64,000 nt of DNA, from assembly GCF_021869765.1 (NCBI RefSeq), contig NZ_CP084580.1, forward strand, positions 4,092,001 through 4,156,000. Reading direction: 5' to 3'. Below the pieces are notes generated by a model that did no database searches, was not told the DNA's origin, and saw nothing but the letters and a program-made list of their open reading frames with translations. Positions within the stretch are counted from its first letter, which is position 1. Every line of letters begins with the position of its first letter. The stretch comes from Chryseobacterium sp. MEBOG06 (GTDB lineage Bacteria; Bacteroidota; Bacteroidia; Flavobacteriales; Weeksellaceae). Made by a program: the position numbers and the translations under genes. Shown one piece after another: positions 42,962-53,021 of the stretch.

Positions 42962-42991
42962 AAAAAAGCATTTCAGATTGAAATGCTTTTT
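42962..42991. terminator. Bidirectional terminator between the acyl-CoA synthetase and rpoN
   Basis: Stem GCATTTC / GAAATGC with loop AGATT and A/T runs on both sides, between two convergent genes. Confidence 0.88.
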
Positions 42992-43004
42992 CTCTTTCTA
43001 TACT

Positions 43005-44468
43005 TTAAAGTTCTTTTCTTAATCTTGCGACAGGAATATTAAGCTGTTCACGATATTTTGCAATCGTTCTTCTTGCAATATTATACCCCTGTTCTTTTAA
43101 AATGACCACTAAGGCATCATCTGTGAGTGGTTTCCTCTTATTCTCTTTACTGATTACTTCCTGAAGGTGAGTTTTGATCTCTTTGGTAGAAACCTCTTCT
43201 CCATCATCATTCGTTAAGCTGTCTGAGAATAAATCTTTAAGATATACAATACCATTAGGGGTATCTGCATATTTACTTTTTACAACTCTTGAAATCGTTG
43301 AGATATCAAATCCTGTAATATCTGCAATATCTTTTAAGATCATTGGTTTCAGTGATTTTTCGTCTCCTGTGATGAAATAATCTTTCTGGAACTTCACAAT
43401 AGCTGTAATCGTCTGTAATAAGGTATTCTGACGCTGATTAATAGCATCGATATACCATTTTGCCGCATCCAGTTTTTGTTTGATAAATAGTGCTGCCTGC
43501 TTATGCTCTGATGAATTTTTATCATGAGAATAAGTTGTCAGAATGTCTTTATATTCTTCAGAAACTCTTAAGGTAGGTGCATTTTTACTGTTAAGCATTG
43601 GAATTACCATACCGTCTTTCACCTGAATTACAAAATCCGGAATGATTTCCTGGTTAATTGTAATCGTCTGTGTATCAAAGTTCCCGCCTACTTTAGGTGA
43701 TAACTTAGAGATTTCATCAAGAGCATCTTTAAGATCTTCTTCTTCAATATCATATTTCTGAATAATCTTGTTATAATGCTTATTTGTCAAAGCATCAAAC
43801 TGATTTCTTAAAATATTGGCGGCCAGAGAAACTGCTTTATCAGAGCTTACTTTCTTCTCGATCTGCAACAGTAAACATTCCTGTAATCCTCTTGCTCCTA
43901 CTCCTGACGGGTCCAGTTTCTGAACATAGTTCTCAAGGATATCTTCAATTTTTTCTTTGGTGGTATAAATTCCCTGTGAGAAAGCCAGATCGTCTACAAT
44001 AGATTTGATCTCTCTTCTCAGATATCCGTCTGTATCTAAGTTTCCGATAAGGTATTCTGCAATTTTCAGATCCTCATTATTGATATTTACCAAATGGATC
44101 TGCTCCATCAAATAATCATATAACGACTGTCCTTCTGTCAAGAGACTCTCATTGTCAAACTCTTCATCATCCGGAGAGTAGTTGCTGGATGCGGTTTTAT
44201 AGCCTGGTTCATCGTCATAGATATAATCATTAACGTCGAAATCCGTTTCAATACTTTCTGTACCTTCATCCTGATAAGCGTCCTCCAAAGAAGAATACTC
44301 ATCTTCTTTAGAATCCTCTTTGGCAATTTCCAAAGCAGGGTTTTCTTCTAACTCTCTCTCCAACTCCTCTTCAAATTCAAGAGTATGAAGCTGAATAAGC
44401 TTCATCAACTGGATCTGCTGAGGGGCCAGCTTCTGTCCTAATTTGAGTTGTAAGTGTTGTTTAAGCAT
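43005..44468 (-). CDS. rpoN: RNA polymerase sigma-54 factor
   Basis: 487-residue sigma-54, which directs polymerase to -24/-12 promoters that need an AAA+ activator. The N-terminal glutamine-rich activator-contact region reads LKLGQKLAPQQIQLMKLIQL. A long acidic linker (about 55-120) follows. The core-binding domain comes next, then the DNA-binding part ending with the RpoN box ARRTIAKYREQLNIPVA and the tail LRKEL. Complete and of normal length. No sigma-54 activator gene is seen in the window. Confidence 0.97.
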   Translation of the reverse strand: MLKQHLQLKLGQKLAPQQIQLMKLIQLHTLEFEEELERELEENPALEIAKEDSKEDEYSSLEDAYQDEGTESIETDFDVNDYIYDDEPGYKTASSNYSPDDEEFDNESLLTEGQSLYDYLMEQIHLVNINNEDLKIAEYLIGNLDTDGYLRREIKSIVDDLAFSQGIYTTKEKIEDILENYVQKLDPSGVGARGLQECLLLQIEKKVSSDKAVSLAANILRNQFDALTNKHYNKIIQKYDIEEEDLKDALDEISKLSPKVGGNFDTQTITINQEIIPDFVIQVKDGMVIPMLNSKNAPTLRVSEEYKDILTTYSHDKNSSEHKQAALFIKQKLDAAKWYIDAINQRQNTLLQTITAIVKFQKDYFITGDEKSLKPMILKDIADITGFDISTISRVVKSKYADTPNGIVYLKDLFSDSLTNDDGEEVSTKEIKTHLQEVISKENKRKPLTDDALVVILKEQGYNIARRTIAKYREQLNIPVARLRKEL

Positions 44469-44586
44469 ATTCTTATTTGCGTTTTAACATAACATATTCT
44501 ACGAATTTAATAAATTTATTTGATAAAAAATACATTTAGCATGATTTTTGCATTATACTCCTTACATAATAAACTACTAAAAAATA

Positions 44587-44622
44587 AAAAAAGCCTTCAT
44601 CATCAGATAAGGCTTTTTTTTA
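44587..44622. terminator. Terminator of asnS
   Basis: Stem AAGCCTT / AAGGCTT with an 11-nt loop and A/T tracts on both sides, a few bases past the asnS stop codon (minus strand). Confidence 0.88.
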
Positions 44623-44627
44623 TTACT

Positions 44628-46076
44628 CTAGAATTCAGCGCTTTTCGGCGTTCTTGGGAAAGGAATTACATCCCTGATGTTTGTCATTCCCGTTACAAAA
44701 AGAACAAGTCTTTCTAACCCTAAACCGAAGCCTGCATGAGGTACAGAACCAAATTTTCGGGTATCAAGATACCACCAAAGTTCGTGCTCATCTACATGCA
44801 TATCTGCCATTTTCTGTTTTAATACATCTAATCTTGCTTCTCTTTCTGATCCTCCGATGATTTCTCCGATACCCGGGAACAATACATCCATTGCGGCAAC
44901 GGTCTTATTGTCATCGTTCAGTTTCATATAGAAAGCTTTGATTTCTTTCGGATAGTCAAATAAGACTACCGGGCTTTCAAAATGTTTTTCTACAAGATAT
45001 CTTTCATGCTCAGACTGAAGGTCAGTTCCCCATTCTTCAATAGGGTAAGCAAATTTTCCTTTTTTGTTTTCTTTAGAGTTCAGTAAAATCTCGATTGCTT
45101 CTGTATAGCTTACACGTTTAAAACGTTTAGCAACTACATTCTGAAGCTTTTCGATAAGACCTTCTTTTGCTCTTTCTTTTTCCGGTTTTGTTTTCTGTTC
45201 TTCTGCAAAACGATTGTCTAAGAAATCAAGATCATCTTTGCAGTTATCCAATACATACTGAATTACATATTTTAAGAAATCTTCCGCAAGGTCGATATTG
45301 TCTTCAAGATTGTTAAATGCTACTTCCGGCTCAATCATCCAGAATTCAGCAAGGTGTCTTGTTGTGTTTGAATTTTCAGCACGGAAAGTAGGTCCGAATG
45401 TATAGATTCTTCCTAATCCCATTGCTGCAGTTTCTCCTTCCAGCTGTCCTGAAACAGTAAGGTTGGTCTTCTTTCCAAAGAAATCCTGAGCAAAATCAAT
45501 CTCTCCATCTTCGGTTCTCGGCATATTATTCAGATCGAAGTTGGTTACCCCAAACATCTCTCCTGCCCCTTCTGCATCTGCTCCCGTAATTACCGGTGTG
45601 TTGATATAGAAAAACTGATTTTTGTTGAAGAATGAATGAACAGCAAAGCTGACTGCGTGACGTACTCTGAAAATAGCACCAAACAGGTTGGTTCTGAATC
45701 TTAAATGCGCCTGCTCTCTTAAAACCTCTAATGAGTGTTTTTTCGGCTGTAAAATCGTTTTATCCCTGTCTTCCGTGAAGTTATCCCCTAAAATAATAAT
45801 TTTTTTAGCAACAATTTCTACAGTTTGCCCTGCTCCCTGACTTTCTACCACTTCACCAATAATCTTTAGAGAAGCTGCAGTACTTATCTTACCGATAATT
45901 TCTTTGTCAAAATTTTCAAAGTCAACAACTATCTGCAAATTATTAATCGTAGAACCATCATTAAGTGCTATAAAGCGATTGGCACGGAAAGATCTTACCC
46001 ATCCGTATACTGTAATGTCATGATGTAATACTTTTTTGTAGTCCTGTAGGACTTCTTTAATCGTTTGCTTTTTCAT
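44628..46076 (-). CDS. asnS: Asparaginyl-tRNA synthetase
   Basis: Charges tRNA-Asn. The 482-residue class II enzyme opens with an OB-fold anticodon domain ([20 protein letters not shown] near 19-38). Motif 2 reads [20 protein letters not shown] and motif 3 [16 protein letters not shown] close to the C-terminus. [15 protein letters not shown] separates it from aspartyl enzymes. The length is as expected. The promoter box is 39 nt upstream. It is flanked by rpoN downstream with a terminator between. Confidence 0.97.
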   Translation of the reverse strand: MKKQTIKEVLQDYKKVLHHDITVYGWVRSFRANRFIALNDGSTINNLQIVVDFENFDKEIIGKISTAASLKIIGEVVESQGAGQTVEIVAKKIIILGDNFTEDRDKTILQPKKHSLEVLREQAHLRFRTNLFGAIFRVRHAVSFAVHSFFNKNQFFYINTPVITGADAEGAGEMFGVTNFDLNNMPRTEDGEIDFAQDFFGKKTNLTVSGQLEGETAAMGLGRIYTFGPTFRAENSNTTRHLAEFWMIEPEVAFNNLEDNIDLAEDFLKYVIQYVLDNCKDDLDFLDNRFAEEQKTKPEKERAKEGLIEKLQNVVAKRFKRVSYTEAIEILLNSKENKKGKFAYPIEEWGTDLQSEHERYLVEKHFESPVVLFDYPKEIKAFYMKLNDDNKTVAAMDVLFPGIGEIIGGSEREARLDVLKQKMADMHVDEHELWWYLDTRKFGSVPHAGFGLGLERLVLFVTGMTNIRDVIPFPRTPKSAEF

Positions 46077-46115
46077 TTGTTGATGATAAATTTTTTATGT
46101 AAAAATTAATGTTGG

Positions 46116-46123
46116 CAAAGTTA
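46116..46123 (-). promoter_or_regulatory. Promoter -7 box of asnS
   Basis: TAACTTTG on the minus strand matches TAnnTTTG, 39 nt before the ATG at 46076. Confidence 0.6.
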
Positions 46124-46180
46124 CAAAAAAACAGCGCAACTTAATGGTTACGCCGTCTTTAAAAATCATTTATCAAGTAT

Positions 46181-46300
46181 TTAAACTTCCAGTTCAAGAA
46201 AACTATCTTTTTCAGCTGCTGATCCTCCTTCACTTTTATAGTTTAATTTCAATTCTATGGGATCTAAAAATCTACATAAATTTGAACTGAATACACTCAT
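46181..46300 (-). CDS. Possible 39-residue peptide upstream of asnS
   Basis: Open frame MSVFSSNLCRFLDPIELKLN, continuing through a Gly/Ser/Ala-Glu stretch to FLELEV, with a coding-like amino-acid mix. No recognised motif. It may be a real small gene or a scrap of a larger one. Apart from it and the asnS promoter, the 659-nt gap 46077-46735 shows nothing I can support. Confidence 0.3.
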   Translation of the reverse strand: MSVFSSNLCRFLDPIELKLNYKSEGGSAAEKDSFLELEV

Positions 46301-46735
46301 CTTATCACTTTTAAAAAGAATAAATAAATTTATTCTGAGTTTTCATGGAATAGTTTTTAATGTATAGAAATGGTTATTAGTTTTCAGTGATACTTTTTTA
46401 TATTCCGAATGTATTCTGTGAATTTTGCTTTAATTACTTTGTGCTTTTTTAAATGATCATTACTTCTACGTTTCTAACTTTTCTGAATAATTACTTTATG
46501 AATTACATCAGTCAATTTTTCTAATTATTAAACATTTCCAACTTGATTCGCATTTGGCTTCTCTTCATCTTGTAATGTGCACATACAAAATATGATAATT
46601 GTGTTTTTACCTCTGAAGCAAAGATGCGGCAAAAGAGAATATTGAAACAAGTAAATAGTCTATAAATTCATAAATTTATAGACATAAAATCATGAATTTA
46701 TATTATTTAAACAATTGACATAAAGTAAATTAAAT

Positions 46736-48463
46736 CTAAATTGACTTTATATTTTCAATTTCTTTCAGATAGACAGAAAGGGGTGTTCCTGTTCGTTTTT
46801 TAAAGGCTAAAGTGAAAGCCTGCTCGTTATTATAGCCTAATTCTTCGGCGATAAAAGGTAACTTGTAAGACCTAAATTTTCTGTCACTGGCCAATCTGCT
46901 GATGGCATAATCAATACGGAGGTCATTAAGGTAAGTTGCAAAATTTTTCCCTTTGTAAGTATTGATAGTTTCGGACAGGTATCTGGAATTGGTTTTTATT
47001 TTTTTTGCCAAACTCCCTAGTGTGATTCCCTTGTTTAAAAACTGATCTTTACTTTCGAAGATTTCAAGTTCTTTTAAAATATTCTGAACGATATCTTCGG
47101 AAATTATTTTGGAAGATGTATTTTCTGCATCCTCCACCGGCAGATTATTGGGCAATGCTCTATTCTTTAATTCAATATCTTCACTGACTCTATTTTCACT
47201 CACAGACTGTATAAGGTCCTGAGCAATCTTTTTATACTTCTTTTCGGATTTTTTGTATTTAAAATAAAAGTTGATAAACAGCAGGTGTGATATCAATAAT
47301 AAACTGATAACAATATAAAAAAGTGATTTTCTATATTTAAGTTCGTTGGATATCAGTTCTTTTTCCAATTCCAGCTTAGGGGCATCATAGCGCCTGGGAA
47401 GTTCCCGGGATATATACCTGAACTGGGTGTCAAGAATCTGATCAACTTCTAAAAAGCGTTCGACGTAGTACAGCTGATTTTCTTTATCATTATTACTTTT
47501 ATAATAATTGATAAGATAGGTGTACACCTCTCTAAGCTCCGGATATACATAATGGGTTTTAAAAACCATAGAATCTATCTTTCTAAAACAGGTTATCGCT
47601 TTATCTTTTTCCTTAAGCCCTGCATAGGATTTTCCTAAGTTTAAAAGGGTATAATTCTCGTTTCTCTTACTTGGGTTATAGGTGGTAAAGAAATATTTTT
47701 GGCACTGAAGCAAATTATCAATGGCCATTTGATAATTTTTTAATTGCAGGTTATAATAGCCCAGTAGTCCCAAATTTTGATGATAGGCATATACATTATC
47801 ATTTTTTTTAGAAGACTGCAAACCCTCCTGTATTAATGTATATGCAGAATCCATTTTATTAATTTCTATATAGGCATCCGCTAAGTTGAACCTCAGGTTA
47901 TCATGTTCAGTTTCATCCAGATAATCGGCATTATATAAATAGTGTCTAAAAGTTTTAGCTGTTTCAGCGTGCTTCCCGATATAATTATTCAGAGAAGCAA
48001 TACTGATATGCGCCATGGCAATCTGCTTTTTATTTCTTTTCTCTTTGGCATATTTTAGACCTAAGATATAATTATTGAGGGAAGCCTGAAGGTTGTCAAA
48101 TCTCAAATTCAGATTGCCTCTTAACAGATAGATTCTTGCAGGGTAATAATTTTCTGTGGAATTTTTGGTGATCAGCTGAAGACTGTCAATATATTTTAAG
48201 GCATTGGGTAAGGTTTCATCAAAGTGCATCATCACATAACCTTCAGCAATGTGGGTGTTATTTTTCTCCAGTTTGGCTTTTTTCAGGTAATATTTTGCGA
48301 TGTTACGTTTACTCCCAACATCCCAGGTTTTTCCGTTATAGAATTCCTTTTCCAATTCCTGATAAGTCCTTTTTTCAGAAAGGCCCTTTTCTATATTATT
48401 GGTTTGTGCTTGGAATATATTACACACAATTAATAATAGGATCAAATAATTTATTTTCATCAC
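46736..48463 (-). CDS. TPR-AraC membrane transcription regulator
   Basis: 575-residue regulator of a type common in Chryseobacterium. A signal-like N-terminus (MMKINYLILLLIVCNIFQAQ) leads into TPR-like helical repeats (about 30-365, for example AYHQNLGLLGYYNLQLKNYQ). One membrane segment lies at about 378-400 (IVISLLLISHLLFINFYF). After a linker comes a C-terminal AraC-type double helix-turn-helix (about 465-570), with ITLGSLAKKIKTNSRYLSE and IAEELGYNNEQAFTLAFKKR. The sensor would be outside the cytoplasmic membrane and the DNA-binding part inside. Targets are unknown. Confidence 0.9.
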   Translation of the reverse strand: MMKINYLILLLIVCNIFQAQTNNIEKGLSEKRTYQELEKEFYNGKTWDVGSKRNIAKYYLKKAKLEKNNTHIAEGYVMMHFDETLPNALKYIDSLQLITKNSTENYYPARIYLLRGNLNLRFDNLQASLNNYILGLKYAKEKRNKKQIAMAHISIASLNNYIGKHAETAKTFRHYLYNADYLDETEHDNLRFNLADAYIEINKMDSAYTLIQEGLQSSKKNDNVYAYHQNLGLLGYYNLQLKNYQMAIDNLLQCQKYFFTTYNPSKRNENYTLLNLGKSYAGLKEKDKAITCFRKIDSMVFKTHYVYPELREVYTYLINYYKSNNDKENQLYYVERFLEVDQILDTQFRYISRELPRRYDAPKLELEKELISNELKYRKSLFYIVISLLLISHLLFINFYFKYKKSEKKYKKIAQDLIQSVSENRVSEDIELKNRALPNNLPVEDAENTSSKIISEDIVQNILKELEIFESKDQFLNKGITLGSLAKKIKTNSRYLSETINTYKGKNFATYLNDLRIDYAISRLASDRKFRSYKLPFIAEELGYNNEQAFTLAFKKRTGTPLSVYLKEIENIKSI

Positions 48464-48576
48464 TTATTCAGGCTATCTTACAAAAATATTATTTTTATTC
48501 AGTACATTCATTTCTCTTTTTATTTTTTTCTTGTATTGATCAGTCTTTGCATTAAAATTAATCCTGATAAAATTAT

Positions 48577-48610
48577 AAAAAGAGCATACAGCATGGAGTT
48601 GTACGCTCTT
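48577..48610 (-). terminator. Terminator-like hairpin after the decayed exported gene
   Basis: Stem AAGAGCATAC / GTACGCTCTT with one mismatch, followed on the minus strand by a TTTT-rich run. Confidence 0.6.
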
Positions 48611-48616
48611 CAAAAA

Positions 48617-49253
48617 TCATTCCCATTGTACTTTTCCTTCTACGTAATATACCTTACCTCTGTCTTCGTAAAGAAGATCATATCCCTGGCTCGGCAGATA
48701 GAAATGACAGACCTTGGTCTCACCGTTTCTATCTTTGAAATCCAGTACGGCAGGGCACATTTTTGCATGATCCATTTTCTTCACTATTAAATCATAATTC
48801 TTCTGAATATTTTTCTTAGTGTACATAGACAGCATCCTGTCATCCATAAAACGAATATACTTTAGGGATGAAAGAGGATAGACAATCAATGAAAACGGTT
48901 TTCCTGCCTATGCAGCCGCATTTTCGTTAAAAAAATTAGTCATTGAAATACTGTCATGAGTAATATTTTTCAACACACTCGTTTCATATCTTTTCCCATC
49001 ATTAAATTCCATACTGTATATTGCTTCCATTTTCAAGGCAAAACCAGTTTTGGATTTCTTCAGCTAAGGTCTGTAAATGTTTTTCCTTTCCTGATAACAA
49101 TTAAAACATTTCCTTCACCGTAATCACAATCATAATATTGTTTATAGTCAAAAGGCTCTTTTCTGTTGGTTTCCAATGTGTCATTTTCTGTATTTTGTGA
49201 AAAAACCTTCCGGACAACAATATCCATACTACTATCAGTTTATAATTTTTCAT
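48617..49253 (-). pseudogene. Exported protein of about 210 residues, broken by two frameshifts and a stop
   Basis: Reading the minus strand from 49253 gives a signal peptide MKNYKLIVVWILLSG. A frameshift then leads into the frame KVFSQNTENDTLETNRKEPF and YDCDYGEGNVLIVIRKGK. A second shift leads into SKTGFALKMEAIYSMEFNDG and NFFNENAAA. A TAG follows, then the same frame continues AGKPFSLIVYPLSSLKYIRF to the end VYYVEGKVQWE. The FSQN site after the shift is a typical signal-peptidase site. Only the last 90 codons are open. Family unknown. Three lesions make sequencing error unlikely as the only cause. Confidence 0.65.
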
Positions 49254-49267
49254 AATTCAATTATTTT

Positions 49268-49381
49268 TCAGCTAAAAGCAGGTTCATCTTTTTCAGCAGA
49301 CCTTTTTTCTTTTATTTCTTCAAACTGATCTCTCACAAAGCTGTATAGGAACATGGTAATTTCTAAAACAAATCTTTTCAT
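49268..49381 (-). CDS. Possible 37-residue peptide
   Basis: A frame that starts 7 nt after the stop of the surface-repeat protein gene: MKRFVLEITMFLYSFVRDQF, then a charged helix EEIKEKRSAEKDEPAFS. Tight spacing suggests co-transcription. It has no recognised family; one amphipathic or membrane-surface helix is likely. Confidence 0.4.
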   Translation of the reverse strand: MKRFVLEITMFLYSFVRDQFEEIKEKRSAEKDEPAFS

Positions 49382-49387
49382 AACTCT

Positions 49388-50029
49388 TTATTTTGTCTTC
49401 TGTTTCTTAAAATTCCAGTTGATCAGAGGCAATTTTCTCTTTCCGTTCTCATTCCACATCCCGATCTGTATTCCTCTGAAATCCTTACATTTATTATACA
49501 ATCCAATCTGAACTCCCCTGCATTTTTGCCCTACATTAGCAAAAGATGCCACAGAAACCCCGTTCATCTCGTGATGCAGGTTGAAAAACGGCGAAACAGA
49601 AACTCCATTTGTAACAGCATACGTACTGATATTACTGGAAACATTAATCTCTAACCCATTGGTGACAGTAGGCTCCATATTGATGAGTGACAGCTGTACT
49701 CCATTAATTCTGTTCATTTTTTGTCTGGAAATAACAGCATAATCATTATCAAGGTCCCAACCTTGTACTGATGGTAAACTAACAAGCATAAGCGGTGGAA
49801 GAAAAACTCCAATAATATTGAAACCCATACCCAGCCCATTTACTTTTTTAGGCGTAAAATTCTCCTCTTCATCGAAATATTTGAAAAGAATTCCATTGAC
49901 GTTTCTGATATTCTTTGAAGGAGAAGCAGCAACTATTCTGGGCTTCAGAGAATCTACTTTTAAACTATCTGACGCATACGCCAGACTATGGAATAAAAGG
50001 ACCATTAATAATAAGATTCGTGTTTTCAT
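49388..50029 (-). CDS. Exported surface-repeat-like protein
   Basis: 213-residue exported protein with a signal peptide (MKTRILLLMVLLFHSLAYA). The C-terminal two-thirds repeat a short pattern of the kind NGVxVSxFxN / GVQIGLYNxC / GIQIGMWNENG, as in LA_2272-type surface-repeat proteins. This suggests a solenoid or barrel-like envelope protein of unknown function. It ends in a basic tail (NWNFKKQKTK). The promoter box is 25 nt upstream, and the gene is divergent from a regulator gene. Confidence 0.8.
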   Translation of the reverse strand: MKTRILLLMVLLFHSLAYASDSLKVDSLKPRIVAASPSKNIRNVNGILFKYFDEEENFTPKKVNGLGMGFNIIGVFLPPLMLVSLPSVQGWDLDNDYAVISRQKMNRINGVQLSLINMEPTVTNGLEINVSSNISTYAVTNGVSVSPFFNLHHEMNGVSVASFANVGQKCRGVQIGLYNKCKDFRGIQIGMWNENGKRKLPLINWNFKKQKTK

Positions 50030-50054
50030 AATTCATTGTTTTAAAATTATATTT

Positions 50055-50062
50055 CAAAATTA
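50055..50062 (-). promoter_or_regulatory. Promoter -7 box of the surface-repeat protein gene
   Basis: TAATTTTG on the minus strand matches TAnnTTTG, 25 nt before the ATG at 50029. Confidence 0.6.
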
Positions 50063-50110
50063 TCATCAGAAAGAACACTTATAAATGTGAATAAAAATTA
50101 AAAAAAATAC

Positions 50111-50118
50111 TACATTTG
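50111..50118 (+). promoter_or_regulatory. Promoter -7 box of the HTH-AraC regulator pair
   Basis: TACATTTG matches TAnnTTTG, 16 nt before the ATG at 50135; divergent with the box at 50055. Confidence 0.6.
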
Positions 50119-50134
50119 TGAAAATCACAAAACT

Positions 50135-51064
50135 ATGCACCAGGAAGCTTTACTGAAGGAAATCCGAAGAAAAATTGGTGAAAAATCCTTAAATGATGAG
50201 ATCGCTAATATTCTTGACATCAGCTATGATGCGGCTCATCGGAGAACTTCTCTGAAAGCCAAGTTCAGTTTTGAAGAGGCTCTGGAGCTTGCCAGATATT
50301 ATCAGATCTCTCTGGATCAGTTTCTGGGAACAGAAAATCAATTGGTTGTCAAAAGAACTCAGCCTGTAAAAACAACTGAAGATCTTTTCAACTATTTTGA
50401 AAGTTCACTTAAGATTTTAAACGTTTTTCAGAATATTACGGATTCTAAAGTATTTTATTCAGCAAAAGACATCCCGTTTTTCTATACGATTTCAGATTCA
50501 GTTTTGTCCCGTTTCAAGTTTTACGTGTGGATGAATTTATTGAATCAGGATAAATTCTTAAGCCCGTTTCATGAGTTTAATTTTGGGTATCATTCTGTGA
50601 AAAATGAAATGCTTAAAGATTTGTACGACAAGCAGAATGTTACAGAAATATGGAATGATACCACAATAATGAGTGCATTGAGACAGGTTTCTTTTTATTA
50701 TGAAATGGGACTGCTAAGGAGTAATGATGTTGATCTGATTCTTGAAGATCTGAAACACCTATTACAAGAACTTGAAAATAAGACACTGGAAAAATCCAAT
50801 TTTCAGATTTATGTAAATGATCTCGTGATTTTAAATAACAGTATCCTATTTAAAAATGAGCAGCAATGTTCTTTTTTTATTCCTTTCAGTATGTTCGGAT
50901 ATATGATGACCAATGATCAACTGACCTGTGAGGATTCTCTGAGCTATTTTGAACATCAGATTAAAAACTCGAAATCATTGAATGAATCCGGAAACAGGGA
51001 GAGGAAAATATTTTTCAATAAAATGTATCAGCAGATTGACTGTTTAAAACAGGATTTATCATGA
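50135..51064 (+). CDS. Helix-turn-helix regulator of unknown target
   Basis: 309-residue cytosolic protein. Residues 1-65 form an HTH (LKEIRRKIGEKSLNDEIANI, DISYDAAHRR) followed by a helical body of about 240 residues without a recognised ligand domain. Length and layout match a family of flavobacterial HTH regulators often annotated only as helix-turn-helix. Its TGA overlaps the ATG of the following AraC regulator (ATGA at 51061-51064), so both are made from one transcript and are likely to act together. Confidence 0.82.
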   Translation: MHQEALLKEIRRKIGEKSLNDEIANILDISYDAAHRRTSLKAKFSFEEALELARYYQISLDQFLGTENQLVVKRTQPVKTTEDLFNYFESSLKILNVFQNITDSKVFYSAKDIPFFYTISDSVLSRFKFYVWMNLLNQDKFLSPFHEFNFGYHSVKNEMLKDLYDKQNVTEIWNDTTIMSALRQVSFYYEMGLLRSNDVDLILEDLKHLLQELENKTLEKSNFQIYVNDLVILNNSILFKNEQQCSFFIPFSMFGYMMTNDQLTCEDSLSYFEHQIKNSKSLNESGNRERKIFFNKMYQQIDCLKQDLS

Positions 51065-51870
51065 AAACTCTTCAAAACGGCCAATATTTTGGTCTCACTA
51101 ATGAAAACGTACATTTTGAAGGGCTGATCATCACCGATACAGAATATACCCATCCTTATGTAGACTGGCATTATCATGAAAATGCTTACTTTACTTTTTT
51201 ACTTCAAGGTCATATGACAGAAGGCAATAAAAAAGAAATTTACGGATGTTCTCCCGGCACCCTGCTTTATCATCATTGGGAAGACCCACATTATAATGTT
51301 AAGCCCGATCTTTTCACACGGGGATTTCATATTGAAATTACACAAGACTGGTTTGACGCTTTTAATCTTCAGAAAAACAAAGCAGAAGGCAGTTTCAACA
51401 TTAAAAATCCAGCATTAAAATTACTGGTTTATAAAATTTTCAAAGAAACCAAACTCAATGATACTTCTTTTGAGGTGGCAGCTAATGAACTTCTGCTGAA
51501 TCTTTTTTCTCAACTGGCTCCCAGGAATAGTACCTTCGAGAAGAAACCGTTATGGGTTAGCCAGGTGGATGAAATCCTGCACGAAAATTTCACAGAAAAA
51601 ATAAGCCTCAAAGAACTGTCCAAAACCGTAAATATTCATCCTATCCATCTCAGCAGAGACTTTCAAAAGCATTTCCACTGTAATTTGGGTGAATATATCA
51701 GGAAACTGAAGATCAGTAAATCTCTGGAACTGATCAACAGAAAGCATACTCCTCTCACGGATATAGCTTTAGAATGCGGCTTTGCAGATCAGAGTCATTT
51801 CATCCGGTGTTTTAAAGAAAATATAGGGATTACCCCCTTAAAATACAGGAACCTTCTAAAAATTCCCTAA
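51061..51870 (+). CDS. AraC-family transcriptional regulator (cupin type)
   Basis: 269-residue regulator. The N-terminal half is a cupin sensor (YVDWHYHENAYFTFLLQGHM near 36-55, with the His cluster). The C-terminal 100 residues are the AraC double HTH (ISLKELSKTVNIHPIHLSRD and PLTDIALECGFADQSHFIRC). Translationally coupled to the HTH gene upstream. The SDR gene 124 nt downstream is a possible target; this is inference. Confidence 0.92.
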   Translation: MKTLQNGQYFGLTNENVHFEGLIITDTEYTHPYVDWHYHENAYFTFLLQGHMTEGNKKEIYGCSPGTLLYHHWEDPHYNVKPDLFTRGFHIEITQDWFDAFNLQKNKAEGSFNIKNPALKLLVYKIFKETKLNDTSFEVAANELLLNLFSQLAPRNSTFEKKPLWVSQVDEILHENFTEKISLKELSKTVNIHPIHLSRDFQKHFHCNLGEYIRKLKISKSLELINRKHTPLTDIALECGFADQSHFIRCFKENIGITPLKYRNLLKIP

Positions 51871-51993
51871 ACTTAAAATACATGAAAAAAATCGTTATTC
51901 ACGATTTGGATACATCATTCCCCGATTAGGCTACATTTCAATTCTTTTAACTTTCCATCTTTGTACCACTATTTAAAGCAAAAAAAATATAAA

Positions 51994-52833
51994 ATGGAAA
52001 CTAAAAAAGTATGGCTCGTAACAGGAGCTTCCAAAGGGTTAGGATTTGAATTGGTTAAAAAACTATTATCCGAAGGATTCAAGGTAGCTGCAACAAGCCG
52101 CACTGTTGATTCTTTGATTTCAACGATTGGAGAAACTTCTGAAAACTTTCTGCCGCTGAGTGTAGACATTACAGATAATAATGATGTAAAATCTTCCATC
52201 GAAAAAACAGTTGAACATTTCGGACAGCTTAACGTGGTCGTGAACAACGCAGGATACGGACAAATCGGGACTCTTGAAGAACTTACCGATGAGGAAGCAA
52301 GAGAAAATTATGCGGTTAATGTTTTCGGAACGTTAAATGTGATCAGAAATGCAATGCCTTATCTTCGTGAGCAAGGATCTGGAAACATCTTTAATATTTC
52401 TTCTGTTGGAGGTTATTCGGCTAACTTTCCAGGTTGGGGAATTTACTGTTCAACCAAATTTGCAGTTGCCGGATTTACAGAAGCACTGGCTGAAGAGGCC
52501 AAAGAGTTCGGAGTTCATGCTACGGTAGTTTATCCCGGATATTTCCGTACAGATTTCTTAACGAAAGACTCTGTGAGAACTCCCTCCAATCCTATTCAGG
52601 CCTACGAAGCTGCAAGAACTTCAGAGCAAGCCCACCTTAATGATATTAATGGAAATCAGCCTAATGATCCCGGGAAAGCTGCAGAAGTACTGATCCAGAT
52701 CAGTAAAGAAAAAAATCCACCTGTACATTTGTTATTGGGAGTGGAAACCCTTGAAATTCTGAATAATAAGATTGATATTCTGAAGAAAGATTCAGAGAAA
52801 TGGGAAAGCCTGACGGTTTCGACTGCGATTTAA
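51994..52833 (+). CDS. Short-chain dehydrogenase/reductase
   Basis: 279-residue classical SDR using NAD(P)H on an unknown substrate. The start at 51994 (METKKVWLVTGASKGLG) puts the cofactor motif TGASKGLG at residues 10-17. A frame to 51961 would only add an Lys-rich stretch. NNAG is at 84-87 and the catalytic triad is S136 or S137, Y151 and K155 (YCSTK). R36 after the second strand suggests NADPH preference. It lies among several AraC regulators, as SDRs for xenobiotic or aldehyde reduction often do. Confidence 0.94.
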   Translation: METKKVWLVTGASKGLGFELVKKLLSEGFKVAATSRTVDSLISTIGETSENFLPLSVDITDNNDVKSSIEKTVEHFGQLNVVVNNAGYGQIGTLEELTDEEARENYAVNVFGTLNVIRNAMPYLREQGSGNIFNISSVGGYSANFPGWGIYCSTKFAVAGFTEALAEEAKEFGVHATVVYPGYFRTDFLTKDSVRTPSNPIQAYEAARTSEQAHLNDINGNQPNDPGKAAEVLIQISKEKNPPVHLLLGVETLEILNNKIDILKKDSEKWESLTVSTAI

Positions 52834-53021
52834 TTATCCTTTCTATGCTGTCCTTTTGCATTGAAGCAAGAGAACGAAAAACTCAAAGCTTATATGAATT
52901 ATTAAGATTTTATGTAAGGAGTGAAAAATACTGAGAATTTGTCTTATAAATATTCTTTACATAAAATCTTATTCATTCAGAATCAATTCAATATTCGAAT
53001 TAATTAAATAATTTAGCGATT

